A stretch of DNA of 32,844 nt from Affinirhizobium straminoryzae (GCF_007004135.1 NZ_VJMG01000002.1:1-32844); one strand, 5' to 3'. Numbered from the stretch's first letter, positions 6,813 through 16,186 are shown. Notes: generated by a model not told the origin, from the letters alone. Translations and numbers: made by a program.

Positions 6813-8654
6813 TCAGTGCCGTACCGGCCGGTCGTCCTCGACATCCCTCTCGCCCTCCCCCGGCGCCTGATTGGCGAGCAGGCGATGCCAGTCCATGGCG
6901 GCTCGGCCGGCGAGGTTGCGCATGTCCTGCAGCGTGTGGACATCGGCGCCCCGGTTGCCGAGGCGCTGCAGAAGGCCGCCGAGATCGTGAAAGGCGACTT
7001 CGGCCTCGACGCTCGCCACGCCCGCCTCGCGGCGTGCCCTTTCGATGGAGTCAGCCGGCTCGGCGGTCAGCACGGCGTCGCGGTAGCGGCCATTGGCCCC
7101 GATGCCCTCGCGGATAAGGAGCGACAGGGCGGTTCCGAAATCCGGCCAGAACAGGAAGACGGCGAGCAGCGCCGCCACGCTGCCGATGACATTGTCTAGC
7201 ATGCGGGCGGATGCGATGCCCGCGCCCGGATGGAGCATGTCCGTCACGAAGACGAACAGCATCGTCAGGAACACCACGAAGATCGTGTAGTTGACGGAGC
7301 GCAGCGAGATGGAGGCTGCGGCGAGCGCCACCGCCAGCAGCGAAAGCGGCAGTTGGGCGCTGATGACCTGCAGAACCATCAGCGCGATCAGCCCGCCGAG
7401 CAGGCTGCCGGCAATCCGCTCCAGCGCCCGCGCCCAGGTGATCCGAAGCCCGCCTTGCAGAACGACGATGACGGCCATGGCCGCCCAATAGGGATAGCCG
7501 AGCTGGAACAGTGTCGCGACCGCATAGACGGCCAGCAGACCGGCGGCCTGACGCGCGGCCTGCCGGATCATCGGTGTGGGAAGTCTGTCTCCCCTGCCCT
7601 TCTGGCCCGCAGGCGGCAGGGAGTCCGCAGCCGATGCGGTCAGCGGCTCTGCAAGACTGTGGAGTGCCTGTTCGAGGGCGAGCGCGCAGCCCACGAAGAC
7701 GGGCTCCGTCAGGTGATGGCGCAACGCTCGCACCCGCGCCCTCGCCCGGGCGACCGCGCGTTCCTCCGTTCCGGCACGTAGGGTGACATGCCAGGCAAGC
7801 AGAGCCTTTCGGCACGCCTGCGCCGTGGCCAGCCGCTCGCCAAGCAATCCCACCCGGTCGATATAGGCCTGGTCGAGGGCAATCAGGGTTCCGAAGGTGG
7901 TTTCTGCCGCTGCAAGCGCCTGTCGTACGGAGGTCGGGGCGCCGTTTTCACCTTCATAGCGCGCGAGCAGACTGCGCAGCCGCTCGATGGCCAGGCGCAC
8001 GGCCCGTCTGTGTTCGGCATGGTCGCTGTGCCAGTCCGCATCGCGGTGCGCCCCATCCCCGAGCGCCACCAGATTGTCGGCCATATCCAGCAGCCGGACG
8101 GTCACTGCCTCGGTGGCGCGGCGGAGCGGCGCCAGCGGATCGATCCGCCAGACGACATTGATCAGCAGATAGGCCCAGGTGGCCCCCCCAAGAAAGGCGA
8201 ATGACTGGCCGAGCGCCTGCGGCAGGGGATGGGGAAAGCCGACGGCGACCACCGCAACGACCGCAAGCAGTGTACCGACCAGCCCGCCATAGGGCAGAAG
8301 GGCCGCGGCAACGACCGCGAGAAAGACCAGAAGCGGCCCGATGACCATGTCCGCATGGGGGAAAAAGGAGGCAAGCCAAGACCCCAGAAAGGCCACAAGC
8401 GTGCCGCCCGCAACGAACACGCCGAGCAGACGGCGGCGCAAGGAATCAGGCCCCGGCGCATCGCAAAGACAGGTCCAGTAGGCGGCAAACACCGCCCAGC
8501 CCCATTCTGCGTGACCGCTTGCCAGCGCAAGGCCGAGCGGCATGGCCACGGCCAGCGCCGCCCGATAGCCCTCGACGCGGTTGAAGTGTTCGGGGATCAG
8601 TCCGAAGGATCGCAGTTCAAGGCGGCGCCCCAGCCATCGAAGACGTCTCGTCAT
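6813..8654 (-). CDS. FUSC-family inner-membrane protein, AaeB-like putative exporter
   Basis: A 613-aa protein with the two-halves design of the FUSC family. A first cluster of membrane helices (about 25-165) is followed by a long soluble, partly helical segment (about 170-350). A second cluster (about 365-490, including YPYWAAMAVIVVLQGGLRIT and the conserved arginines after it) precedes a soluble tail. Relatives include AaeB, which exports hydroxylated aromatic acids in enterobacteria. No membrane-fusion partner lies beside it, so the substrate and the assembly are unknown. The start ATG at 8654 is the first good one after the gap. A palindromic GntR-like site lies about 155 bases upstream. 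Confidence 0.8.
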   Translation of the reverse strand: MTRRLRWLGRRLELRSFGLIPEHFNRVEGYRAALAVAMPLGLALASGHAEWGWAVFAAYWTCLCDAPGPDSLRRRLLGVFVAGGTLVAFLGSWLASFFPHADMVIGPLLVFLAVVAAALLPYGGLVGTLLAVVAVVAVGFPHPLPQALGQSFAFLGGATWAYLLINVVWRIDPLAPLRRATEAVTVRLLDMADNLVALGDGAHRDADWHSDHAEHRRAVRLAIERLRSLLARYEGENGAPTSVRQALAAAETTFGTLIALDQAYIDRVGLLGERLATAQACRKALLAWHVTLRAGTEERAVARARARVRALRHHLTEPVFVGCALALEQALHSLAEPLTASAADSLPPAGQKGRGDRLPTPMIRQAARQAAGLLAVYAVATLFQLGYPYWAAMAVIVVLQGGLRITWARALERIAGSLLGGLIALMVLQVISAQLPLSLLAVALAAASISLRSVNYTIFVVFLTMLFVFVTDMLHPGAGIASARMLDNVIGSVAALLAVFLFWPDFGTALSLLIREGIGANGRYRDAVLTAEPADSIERARREAGVASVEAEVAFHDLGGLLQRLGNRGADVHTLQDMRNLAGRAAMDWHRLLANQAPGEGERDVEDDRPVRH

Positions 8655-8734
8655 ATGTCACCCCAGCCAGAGGCGCCCCTCCCCGGCGCCGGCTTGTTGT
8701 TCTTTTCGTCCAGGCGCGCAGCTGTCTCGCGCGC

Positions 8735-8822
8735 TTGGTCTGTGATTGGTCCTGCCAGTTTCGTCTTTGACCGTAAATCCGGCTTTTCTGCGCGTATTTT
8801 GGAGAATATTTGGTCCGACCAA
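8735..8822. promoter_or_regulatory. FadR/GntR-type palindrome TTGGTCCGACCAA with extra half-sites
   Basis: TTGGTC-C-GACCAA at 8810-8822 is a perfect 6-bp inverted repeat of the TGGTnnnACCA type used by FadR-class GntR regulators. Two more TTGGTC half-sites lie at 8735-8740 and 8746-8751. All sit upstream of the minus-strand FUSC gene, so they probably control it. The regulator is unknown. The GntR gene of this window is 12 kb away, and its own presumed sites have a different sequence. Confidence 0.45.
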
Positions 8823-9165
8823 TCACTTGCACAGTAATCGCCGGGCGCGCGGGGCGATCAGGTGTCGTCGCCAATGCTTGCGGGCGTGGTTCCCGCCTGC
8901 TTGCCTCCACCTGTCGCTGCTGCCCCTATTCCGTGCGCCACGATCGGCCGGCCCCAAAGGTGTGCGGATGGCGGGAAAGATTTGCAGGAAACCGCACAGG
9001 CTGTCGAGGGCAAGAATGTCCATCTTCTGTCGCTGCCCTCCCCTCCCCTTCAGCTTGCGCTTGCGCCATCTGCGAATGAGGACTGATCGCCACAGACGGC
9101 TTCATGCACTGCATCATCTCTGCAGAGAACGGGCGTGGTGAAGGGACCGGATTGATGCCCCGCCC
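8823..9165. other. Intergenic stretch without a gene
   Basis: Between the FUSC gene's regulatory region and the end of the amidase gene. Short open frames on both strands lack ribosome binding sites and protein-like composition. No hairpin terminator was recognised for the amidase. Confidence 0.5.
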
Positions 9166-10551
9166 TCACCCCGCCTGCCCTGCCAGCACCGCCTCGATGG
9201 CAAGGCCGGCCGCGAGGATCGAACGGTCCTGCATCGGCAGGCCCGCCACCATCAGGCCGACCGGCGCTTCGCCCGGCGCATGGCAAGGCAGCGAGAGGCC
9301 GCAGCCATCGAGGAAGTTGAAGAGGGTCGAATTGCGCAGCACCAGCCCGTTGGCGGCAAAGAAGGCGGCATCATCGGCAAGCAGCGGCGCGATTTCCGGC
9401 GCGATGACGGGCACGGTCGGCAGGATCACCGCATCGTAACCGCCAAGCCGGTGCATGGTCCGCGCCTGCCAGTCGGCGCGCGCGGAAAGCGCATCGAGAT
9501 AATCGGCCGCGGAAAGATCGCGGCCACGCAGGATGCGGGTCTTCACCCGCGGATCGTAGGTGTCGCCGGCCTTTTGCAGAAGGTCGCGATGCCAGAAATA
9601 GGCTTCCGGCGCCACCAGCCCGCCGCGACCATAAATGCCGGCCACCTCGGAAAATTCGGGCACGGCGATCTCGCTGAGGATGGCACCGGCGGCGGAGAGG
9701 CGCGACAGCGTGCGGGCAAACACGGCACTCACCGTTGCGTCCATGGCGTCCAGCACGACGGTCTGCGGCACGGCAAGCCGCAGCCCACGGATCGGCAAGG
9801 CCGCCGGTACCCCCTGCCCTTCGCCGGAGATCACCGCATCGATCAGCGCGCAGCAGGTGACGCTGCGGGCAAGCGGACCGATCGAATCGAGCGAGGTGGA
9901 CAGCGGGACGACGCCCGCCGTCGGGACGCGCCGCGCCGTCGGCTTGAAGCCGGTCAGGCCGCAGAGCGCCGAGGGAATGCGGATCGAGCCGCCGGTATCG
10001 GTGCCGATTGCCGCAATCGCCATGCCATCCGTCACCGAGACGGCCGCCCCGGAGGAAGAGCCGCCCGGCACGCGACCGGTGGCGCGGTCGAAGTGGTTTT
10101 TGGGCGTGCCGTAATGCGGATTGATGCCGATGCCGGAAAAGGCGAACTCGCTCATATTGGTGGTGCCGGTGATGACGGCGCCCGCCGCGACCAGCCGCTG
10201 CACGACCGGCGCATCGGTGGCGGCCGGCGGCTGATCTTTCAACGCCACGGAACCGGCCAGCGTCGTCTCGCCGGCAAGATCGAACAGGTCCTTCACCGAG
10301 ATCGGCAGGCCCTCCAGCGCTGACCGCACATGCCCGGCCGCGCGAACGGCATCGGAGGCCTCGGCCAGTTTTCGCGCACGCTGATCGTTGCGCCGCACAT
10401 GGACCCGCGCGCCCTCCCCTTCCGGATCGTCGATCCGCGCCAGCGCCGCCTCCGCGAGCTGCCGGGCCGTGACAAGGCCCGCCTTCAGCGCCGCGGCAGC
10501 GGTTTCGATGGTGGCGGAGCGATCGGAAAAGGCGGGCGGAAACAATGTCAT
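9166..10551 (-). CDS. Amidase-signature family amidohydrolase
   Basis: A 461-aa protein, a usual length for the family. The Ser-cisSer-Lys triad is visible: Lys87 in ISVKDLFD, the cis-Ser at about 166 in PGGSSSGAA, and nucleophile Ser189 in GTDTGGSIRIP. These enzymes hydrolyse a carbon-nitrogen amide bond; GatA is the best-known member. The absence of gatB/gatC neighbours and the general sequence point to a catabolic amidase with unknown substrate. The start is placed at MTLFPP. The frame stays open for about 170 more codons, but that stretch translates the repeat region (including DPRVKPEDD) and is not protein. It is followed after a 511-base gap by the FUSC gene. Confidence 0.85.
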   Translation of the reverse strand: MTLFPPAFSDRSATIETAAAALKAGLVTARQLAEAALARIDDPEGEGARVHVRRNDQRARKLAEASDAVRAAGHVRSALEGLPISVKDLFDLAGETTLAGSVALKDQPPAATDAPVVQRLVAAGAVITGTTNMSEFAFSGIGINPHYGTPKNHFDRATGRVPGGSSSGAAVSVTDGMAIAAIGTDTGGSIRIPSALCGLTGFKPTARRVPTAGVVPLSTSLDSIGPLARSVTCCALIDAVISGEGQGVPAALPIRGLRLAVPQTVVLDAMDATVSAVFARTLSRLSAAGAILSEIAVPEFSEVAGIYGRGGLVAPEAYFWHRDLLQKAGDTYDPRVKTRILRGRDLSAADYLDALSARADWQARTMHRLGGYDAVILPTVPVIAPEIAPLLADDAAFFAANGLVLRNSTLFNFLDGCGLSLPCHAPGEAPVGLMVAGLPMQDRSILAAGLAIEAVLAGQAG

Positions 10552-10640
10552 GAGCGGCAACCGGATTCGGGGATGAAAGGCCGCCATCCTTGAATGTTTC
10601 GCGGCGGCGCGCAAGGTGGCAGGGGAGGCAGGGGGCGTGG

Positions 10641-10663
10641 ATCCTCGGGTCAAGCCCGAGGAT
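10641..10663 (+). repeat. DPRVKPEDD palindromic repeat, copy 1
   Basis: ATCCTCGGG-TCAAG-CCCGAGGAT, 9-bp perfect arms, followed by GACGACAGAGAG. In one frame it reads DPRVKPEDD, a peptide often mis-annotated in Rhizobiales. It lies in inverted orientation to copy 2. Confidence 0.85.
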
Positions 10664-10935
10664 GACGACAGAGAGGGCGGTGATCGGGAGTGGGCGACCG
10701 AGAATGGGCAACCGAGAGGAGCGGTGAGCAGGAGGGCTTGCGACCGAGGTGACTCTCGATCGGGCGTGAAGGCGTTTATCCGTGAGGAAGCGACTGCGCC
10801 GTTCCGCGGCGTCCATGCCCGTGCATGGCGCGCCGCGTTCGTGCGCTTGGGTCTGTGCACAGCCCCACTCCGTGCACCTGCCTGATCCGCGCCTCCGCTC
10901 TTGTTTGCTCTGCGCCCGCGACACTCTCCGCCGTC

Positions 10936-10958
10936 ATCCTCGGGCTTGACCCGAGGAT
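10936..10958 (-). repeat. DPRVKPEDD palindromic repeat, copy 2
   Basis: Same 23-base core on the other strand (ATCCTCGGG-CTTGA-CCCGAGGAT on plus), with matching flanks CCGTC before and CCA after. It lies just beyond the point where the zeta-toxin-like frame breaks down. Confidence 0.85.
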
Positions 10959-11000
10959 CCATCGCCTCACCCGAAAGCGGTGCGGAACGACGTGGCAAAC

Positions 11001-11084
11001 GCCCGGCGGACGCAGCGCCTCGAAGGAAGAGGATTTTCCCGAGCCATTCGGGCCGGCCAGCACGATGCAATGGGCGGGCGGCAT
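11001..11084 (-). pseudogene. Remnant of a zeta-toxin-like P-loop kinase gene
   Basis: The minus strand starts MPPAHCIVLAGPNGSGKSSS and continues FEALRPPG. Walker A motif AGPNGSGKS so close to the N-terminus is typical of zeta-toxin/AAA-type small kinases. After about 28 residues the sequence loses all resemblance and enters the palindromic repeat region. The ATG follows the stop of the 62-aa ORF by only 6 bases, so the pair looks like a former two-gene cassette. The rest of the toxin is gone. Confidence 0.5.
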
Positions 11085-11090
11085 AGGCGT

Positions 11091-11279
11091 CTATCGTCTG
11101 GCGACGCGCGCCGGCAGTTTCGCCTTTGGAGGATGCGGCGCATCCTTGCTTTCTGTCGTCTTGTCTGCTTTCAGGTCGCCGCAGCTCGGCACAAGCCCAA
11201 CAGCCCGGCCGCGTTCTACGGCTTGGTTGCCGATCCGCATCAAGGCGGCGCGGTTTTTTTCGAGCGTCTCAAGCAACAT
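11091..11279 (-). CDS. 62-aa protein, possible antitoxin-like partner of the broken kinase gene
   Basis: Starts MLLETLEKNRAALMRIGNQA. AAAGGAG lies 7 bases before the ATG, which decides this start over one farther upstream. The first 30 residues look helical and charged. The C-terminal part is Lys/Pro-rich and looks disordered. It precedes the zeta-toxin-like remnant by 6 bases, the usual order antitoxin then toxin. The function is inferred only from this arrangement. The tail may itself have drifted since the partner was lost. Confidence 0.5.
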   Translation of the reverse strand: MLLETLEKNRAALMRIGNQAVERGRAVGLVPSCGDLKADKTTESKDAPHPPKAKLPARVARR

Positions 11280-11444
11280 GATCGTGCTCCTTTGCGCGCA
11301 AGAATACAGAGGGGAGAGGGGAAAGGCAAACGCCGCCTGGAGAAGCGGGCAGGGTAGTCGCACCCCCTCCGTCACCCCACCGGTGCACCCGCCAACGAAT
11401 CGGTTGACAGCTGTCAACACGCCAAGTCCCGCGGCCGAGTCGCC

Positions 11445-12206
11445 TCAGCCCTGCCGCAGCAGCGGGCGCAGCTGGCGGGCAACGGCCTGGAGGGCGGGGA
11501 GGTAGCGGTCGGCCATGCCGGCGGCGGCCACCTGGGCAGCGGGGGCGCCGATATTGAGTGCGGCCACCACCCTGCCTCTCGCATCGGCAAGCGGCACTGC
11601 GATGGAACAGAGGCCAAGCTCCAGTTCCTGGTCGATCACCGCGTAGCCTTGGCCCCGCACCTCGGCCAGTTCTGCCATCACCTCTTCCGGATCGGTCTTG
11701 GTCTGCGGCGTATAGGCTCTCAAGGGGCCGGGGCCGATCAGCGCACGCGCCTCGGGCTCAGGCAGCGCCGCCAGCAGCACGCGGCCCATGGAGGCGCAGG
11801 CGGCAGGCAGGCGGCTGCCGGGCATCAGGTTGATCGACATCACCCGCCGCTGCGAGGCGCGCGCCACATAGACGATCTCCGCCCCGTCCAGCACGCTGAC
11901 CGAAGCGCTCTGCCCGACCGCCTCTGAGAGCTGGTCAAGGAAGGGCTGCACGATGTGCGGCAGCGGCGTGGCGGAGAGATAGGCGTGGCCGAGCCGGAGG
12001 ATGCGCGGTGTCAGCGTGAAGAATTTGCCGTCGTAATCGGCATAGCCGAGTTCCGCGAGCGTCAGCAGACAGCGCCGGGCCGTGGCGCGGTCGAGCCCCG
12101 TCAGCTTCGCCACGTCGGAGATGGAGAGCCGCGGCTCAGCCTCGCCGAAGGCCTCGATCACGCGCAGGCCCTTGGCGAGGCCGCCGATGAAATCCGTGTC
12201 CCGCAT
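11445..12206 (-). CDS. pcaR: IclR-family regulator, PcaR-like
   Basis: A 253-aa protein, standard IclR length. The N-terminal winged helix-turn-helix (about 8-68, SISDVAKLTGLDRATARRCL) is followed by the effector-binding domain (about 85-250, including MPGSRLPAACASMGRVLLAA). The LDRATARRCLLTL recognition helix and the position, divergent from pcaIJF, support PcaR. PcaR activates beta-ketoadipate genes in response to that compound. GGGAGGGATC before the ATG fixes the start. The 148-base spacer to pcaI carries a candidate operator. Confidence 0.85.
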   Translation of the reverse strand: MRDTDFIGGLAKGLRVIEAFGEAEPRLSISDVAKLTGLDRATARRCLLTLAELGYADYDGKFFTLTPRILRLGHAYLSATPLPHIVQPFLDQLSEAVGQSASVSVLDGAEIVYVARASQRRVMSINLMPGSRLPAACASMGRVLLAALPEPEARALIGPGPLRAYTPQTKTDPEEVMAELAEVRGQGYAVIDQELELGLCSIAVPLADARGRVVAALNIGAPAAQVAAAGMADRYLPALQAVARQLRPLLRQG

Positions 12207-12246
12207 GATCCCTCCCCGTGCGCGTATAATGGCATCTGGACGTCAG

Positions 12247-12285
12247 TTTGTGCGATATATGAACAAAAGTCAAATAACGCACAAA
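12247..12285. promoter_or_regulatory. Candidate PcaR operator in the pcaR-pcaI spacer
   Basis: TTTGTGCG (12247-12254) and CGCACAAA (12278-12285) form a perfect 8-bp inverted repeat with a 23-base AT-rich centre. A further AACAAA within the centre mirrors the first TTTGT. It sits midway between the divergent starts, where an IclR-family activator would act. A TATA-like TATAAT (12226-12231) lies close to the pcaR start. The binding is inferred. Confidence 0.5.
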
Positions 12286-12354
12286 AAAGTTGACGGCTGG
12301 CAACTCGAAGGCGCTAACTGCCGCCATCTCGAATGTCCTTGGGAGAGAGACAGA

Positions 12355-13077
12355 ATGGACAAGACCCTTGCCAGCGTGGCAGAGGCCGTCTCCGCCATCC
12401 ATGACGGGGCTACCCTCATGATCGGCGGCTTCGGCGGCTCCGGCGCGCCAATCGAACTCATCCACGCGCTGATCGACCGGTTCCTCGCAACCGGCAGCCC
12501 GAAGAACCTCACCGTCATCAACAACAATGCCGGCAACGGGCGCATCGGCATCGCCGCCATGATCGATGCCGGCATGGTGAAGAAGATGGTGTGCTCCTTC
12601 CCGCGCTCGTCGGATCCGCGCGCCTTCACGGACAAATATCTGGCCGGCGAGATCGAACTGGAACTGGTGCCGCAGGGAACGCTGGCAGAGCGCATCCGCG
12701 CCGGCGGCGCCGGCATCCCCGCCTTCTACACCCCGACCGGCTATGGCACCGAACTGGCCGAAGGCAAGGTGATCGCCGAATTCGAGGGACGCGCCTACGT
12801 GCAGGAGCGCTGGCTGAAGGCCGATTTCGCCATCGTCAAGGGTCAGCTCGGCGATACCTACGGCAACCTCACCTACAACAAGGCCGGCCGCAACTTCAAT
12901 CCGCTGATGTGCATGGCGGCTGCCACCACCATTGCCCAGGTCTCGAAGATCGTCCCGGCCGGCGGCATCGATCCGGAACAGGTCGTCACCCCCGGCATCT
13001 TCGTCAACGGCGTCGTCGAAGTCGAAAACCCGCAACAGGAAGAAGTGCTCATCCGAGCCGGAGTGGCCCACGTATGA
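12355..13077 (+). CDS. pcaI: 3-oxoadipate CoA-transferase subunit A
   Basis: A 240-aa alpha subunit of succinyl-CoA:3-oxoadipate CoA-transferase, which moves CoA from succinyl-CoA to 3-oxoadipate in the cytoplasm. Typical features are the N-terminal MIGGFGGSGAP loop, the LTVINNNAGNG strand-turn, and AFYTPTGYGTELAEGK. ATG 12355 is chosen because GGGAGAGAGACAGA precedes it and because the family begins MDKT/MIDK-like. The ORF is open upstream into the promoter region. The stop overlaps the start of pcaJ (ATGA), consistent with equal amounts of both subunits. Confidence 0.93.
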   Translation: MDKTLASVAEAVSAIHDGATLMIGGFGGSGAPIELIHALIDRFLATGSPKNLTVINNNAGNGRIGIAAMIDAGMVKKMVCSFPRSSDPRAFTDKYLAGEIELELVPQGTLAERIRAGGAGIPAFYTPTGYGTELAEGKVIAEFEGRAYVQERWLKADFAIVKGQLGDTYGNLTYNKAGRNFNPLMCMAAATTIAQVSKIVPAGGIDPEQVVTPGIFVNGVVEVENPQQEEVLIRAGVAHV

Positions 13078-13772
13078 CCGACACCACGCTCAACACCCGC
13101 GAGGACATCAAGCTCTCCAACGCCCAGATCGCCTGGCGCGCCGCGCAGGACATCGAGGACGGCGCCTATGTGAACCTCGGCATCGGCTTTCCGGAAATGG
13201 TCGCCCGCTTCCAGCCGCCCGGCCGGCAGGCGATCTTCCACACCGAAAACGGCATCCTGAATTTCGGCGAGGCACCGCCCGCCGGCGAGGAAGACTGGGA
13301 CCTGATCAATGCCGGCAAGAAGGCCGTGACGCTGAAACCGGGCGCCGCCTTCTTCCACCATGCCGACAGCTTCGCCATGGTGCGCGGCGGGCATCTGGAT
13401 GTGGCGATCCTCGGCGCCTATCAGGTGGCGGAAAACGGCGATCTCGCCAACTGGCGCGTCGGCTCCAAGGGCGTGCCGGCCGTCGGGGGCGCGATGGATC
13501 TGGTGCATGGCGCCAAGCAGGTCTTCGTCATCACCGAACATGTCACCAAGGATGGCAAGCCGAAGCTGGTGGAGAAATGCACCTTCCCGCTGACCGGCGT
13601 CGGCTGCATCACCCGCGTCTATACCAGCCATGCCGTCATCGATATCCGCGACCGCCGGTTCGTGGTGCGCGAAAAGCTTGCCGCCATGAGCCTGGAGGAA
13701 TTGCAGGCGATGACCGGCGCCCCCCTTCACACCGATGGCCCCGTGGCCGATCTCACCGTGCCGGCGCTTTGA
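13074..13772 (+). CDS. pcaJ: 3-oxoadipate CoA-transferase subunit B
   Basis: A 232-aa beta subunit of the same enzyme. It carries the catalytic glutamate that forms the covalent CoA thioester (Glu58 in FHTENGIL), then the VNLGIGFPEMV and MDLVHGAKQV segments typical of the family. It is coupled to pcaI by a 4-base overlap and followed after 10 bases by pcaF, so the three genes are one operon. Confidence 0.93.
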   Translation: MTDTTLNTREDIKLSNAQIAWRAAQDIEDGAYVNLGIGFPEMVARFQPPGRQAIFHTENGILNFGEAPPAGEEDWDLINAGKKAVTLKPGAAFFHHADSFAMVRGGHLDVAILGAYQVAENGDLANWRVGSKGVPAVGGAMDLVHGAKQVFVITEHVTKDGKPKLVEKCTFPLTGVGCITRVYTSHAVIDIRDRRFVVREKLAAMSLEELQAMTGAPLHTDGPVADLTVPAL

Positions 13773-13782
13773 GGAACAGATC

Positions 13783-14988
<1,206 letters not shown>

Positions 14989-14997
14989 CCCTCTACC

Positions 14998-15032
14998 GTT
15001 CGATCCGCCGTGGTGCTTGCGGCGGATCGAAC
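14998..15032 (+). terminator. 12-bp hairpin after pcaF
   Basis: GTTCGATCCGCC (14998-15009) pairs perfectly with GGCGGATCGAAC (15021-15032) around an 11-base loop, 9 bases after the pcaF stop. It is a likely end-of-operon hairpin, though the following bases (CGGCTTGC) have no T-run. Confidence 0.55.
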
Positions 15033-15082
15033 CGGCTTGCATCAAGCATACATGCTTCGCAGCAAGAACAATTAATATTCCT

Positions 15083-15110
15083 TTTACATAATCAATTTTT
15101 TCTGTACTAT
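15083..15110 (+). promoter_or_regulatory. Promoter of the 180-aa hypothetical gene
   Basis: TTTACA (15083-15088), 16 bases, then TACTAT (15105-15110) in a markedly AT-rich stretch, 30 bases before the ATG at 15141. The context and spacing suit a vegetative sigma factor. Confidence 0.5.
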
Positions 15111-15140
15111 TGAAAACATTGTCAGATACGGAGAGCAAAA

Positions 15141-15683
15141 ATGCCCGTTGCTGATGCGTTTCATTTCGATAATGTCGTGAATATTGCTGCGATCATCGCG
15201 CTTGTTACGTTTTTTCTGAAATACGTCATCGACGGATACATCGGCAGACGGCGAAACATCCGTGAGAGACGGAAGATGATCCTCGCCTTGTATACCGAGG
15301 TGAAGCTGAACGTCGATAATCTGCGAGAGGACGGGGGGCAGATTGATTTTCATGATATTGCGGGCTTTCTCGCCGCGTCTCCGCAGAATGCGCCGCATAT
15401 CGTGGTGTTCTATTACAGTGACATCTACAAATCGAAGTTCAACACGCTGTCTGATCTGCCTGATGTTCTGATCAAGAACATCGTACAGTTCTATGGCGAG
15501 CTCGAGTATATCGGCCTTCTGGCGGCCAGCCTTACAAAGCCGTCGTTCCAGGTGGTATCCCAGAGGGCGCGGGAAGCCACCATCATGGAACTGCAAAAGG
15601 CTCTGGCAGAAGCTCTCAGTGGCGGGACGAAGCTGCTGGACGCCTTTGACCTCATCATGCCTCGTGCGCTCAATCGCGAATAG
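15141..15683 (+). CDS. 180-aa membrane-anchored hypothetical protein
   Basis: Starts MPVADAFHFDNVVNIAAIIA, with one hydrophobic span at about 12-32 followed by a basic cluster (RRRNIRERRK). The rest (about 45-180) is soluble, mixed and mostly helical, so it is probably an N-terminally anchored cytoplasmic domain. GGAGAGC precedes the start. Base composition is more AT-rich than the neighbours (upstream very AT-rich), and codon use is less GC-biased. It stands alone and lies beside an eroded repeat patch, so horizontal gain is possible. The family is not recognised. Confidence 0.65.
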   Translation: MPVADAFHFDNVVNIAAIIALVTFFLKYVIDGYIGRRRNIRERRKMILALYTEVKLNVDNLREDGGQIDFHDIAGFLAASPQNAPHIVVFYYSDIYKSKFNTLSDLPDVLIKNIVQFYGELEYIGLLAASLTKPSFQVVSQRAREATIMELQKALAEALSGGTKLLDAFDLIMPRALNRE

Positions 15684-15711
15684 CCGAAGCGATCCGTTCG
15701 AACCTTGCCAC

Positions 15712-15729
15712 TCATTCGGTACCGAATGA
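15712..15729. repeat. 18-bp perfect palindrome
   Basis: TCATTCGGTACCGAATGA is its own reverse complement, 29 bases after the stop of the 180-aa gene and just before the duplicated carboxypeptidase fragment. It could be a terminator-like stem, a protein-binding site or the edge of a rearrangement. Confidence 0.5.
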
Positions 15730-15764
15730 ATGGGTGGGTGCAGGCACATGCCACCGCCGTAGAG

Positions 15765-15861
15765 CGCCCGCGCATCCTGAAAAATCTGCCGGCGGTCGTC
15801 GTCGCGGGTGCAGAACATGGGGCCGCCGCGACAGGGGGGGGGGAGCTGCGTGCACCCCTCA
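15765..15861 (-). pseudogene. Duplicated 3'-end fragment of the adjacent S10 carboxypeptidase gene
   Basis: This stretch aligns with 16199-16295 at a constant offset of 434 bases. The shared core CGCCCGCGCATCCTGAAAAA and the following bases are near-identical, with scattered substitutions. On the minus strand it encodes MFCTRDDDRRQIFQDARALY against MFYTRDDDRRQIFQDARAFY in the intact gene. The copy has no start, no rest of the gene and a degenerate run of G in the middle. It is a partial duplication of about 100 bases, and the copies lie on either side of two palindromic repeats. Confidence 0.85.
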
Positions 15862-15912
15862 CCGAGAGTGGGCGACCGATGGTTCCGCCCTTGCCAATCC
15901 CCTCAGGTCGTC

Positions 15913-15935
15913 ATCCTCGGGCTTGACCCGAGGAT
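15913..15935 (-). repeat. DPRVKPEDD palindromic repeat, copy 3
   Basis: ATCCTCGGG-CTTGA-CCCGAGGAT, perfect arms, identical in core to copy 2. It faces copy 4, which lies 51 bases away. Confidence 0.85.
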
Positions 15936-15986
15936 CCAGTCCCTCGCGAACCGCAGCCGCGAAATGCCACAGGGGTAGCGCCATGG

Positions 15987-16009
15987 ATCCTCGGGTCAAG
16001 CCCGGGGAT
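15987..16009 (+). repeat. DPRVKPEDD palindromic repeat, copy 4
   Basis: ATCCTCGGG-TCAAG-CCCGGGGAT, one mismatch in the right arm. Flanked by CCATGG before and GACGCCGGAGAG after, matching the flanks of the other copies. Confidence 0.8.
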
Positions 16010-16123
16010 GACGCCGGAGAGGGGAGGGGATGACACCGAGGGGCAAGGGCGCGGTTGAGAAGCCGCGGAGAGGGAGAGTATGACAAGGAAGGCGAGAGCG
16101 ACGCAGGGAGGAGAGGCCAGCAA

Positions 16124-16143
16124 TTCTCGCCACACGGCGAGAA
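16124..16143 (-). terminator. 8-bp hairpin downstream of the S10 peptidase gene
   Basis: TTCTCGCC-ACAC-GGCGAGAA is a perfect stem 43 bases after the minus-strand stop. The next minus-strand bases are TTGCTGG, so the tail is weak. Confidence 0.4.
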
Positions 16144-16186
16144 GGCCGAGCCTGCGAATCGATCAGCCCTTATTGTCAGTTAAAAC

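Larger units (their letters stand above)
10552..11000. other. Eroded repeat-rich intergenic region
   Basis: About 450 bases holding two oppositely oriented copies of the DPRVKPEDD palindrome and remnants of the broken zeta-toxin-like gene at its right edge. Between the copies is about 270 bases without coding signs, with short echoes such as GGGCGACCGAGAATGGGCAA. No gene is supported. Confidence 0.5.

Noticed and set aside
10552..11070. N-terminal extension of the amidase to 634 residues
   Set aside because: The added part translates palindromic repeats (DPRVKPEDD) and lies upstream of the family's normal start.
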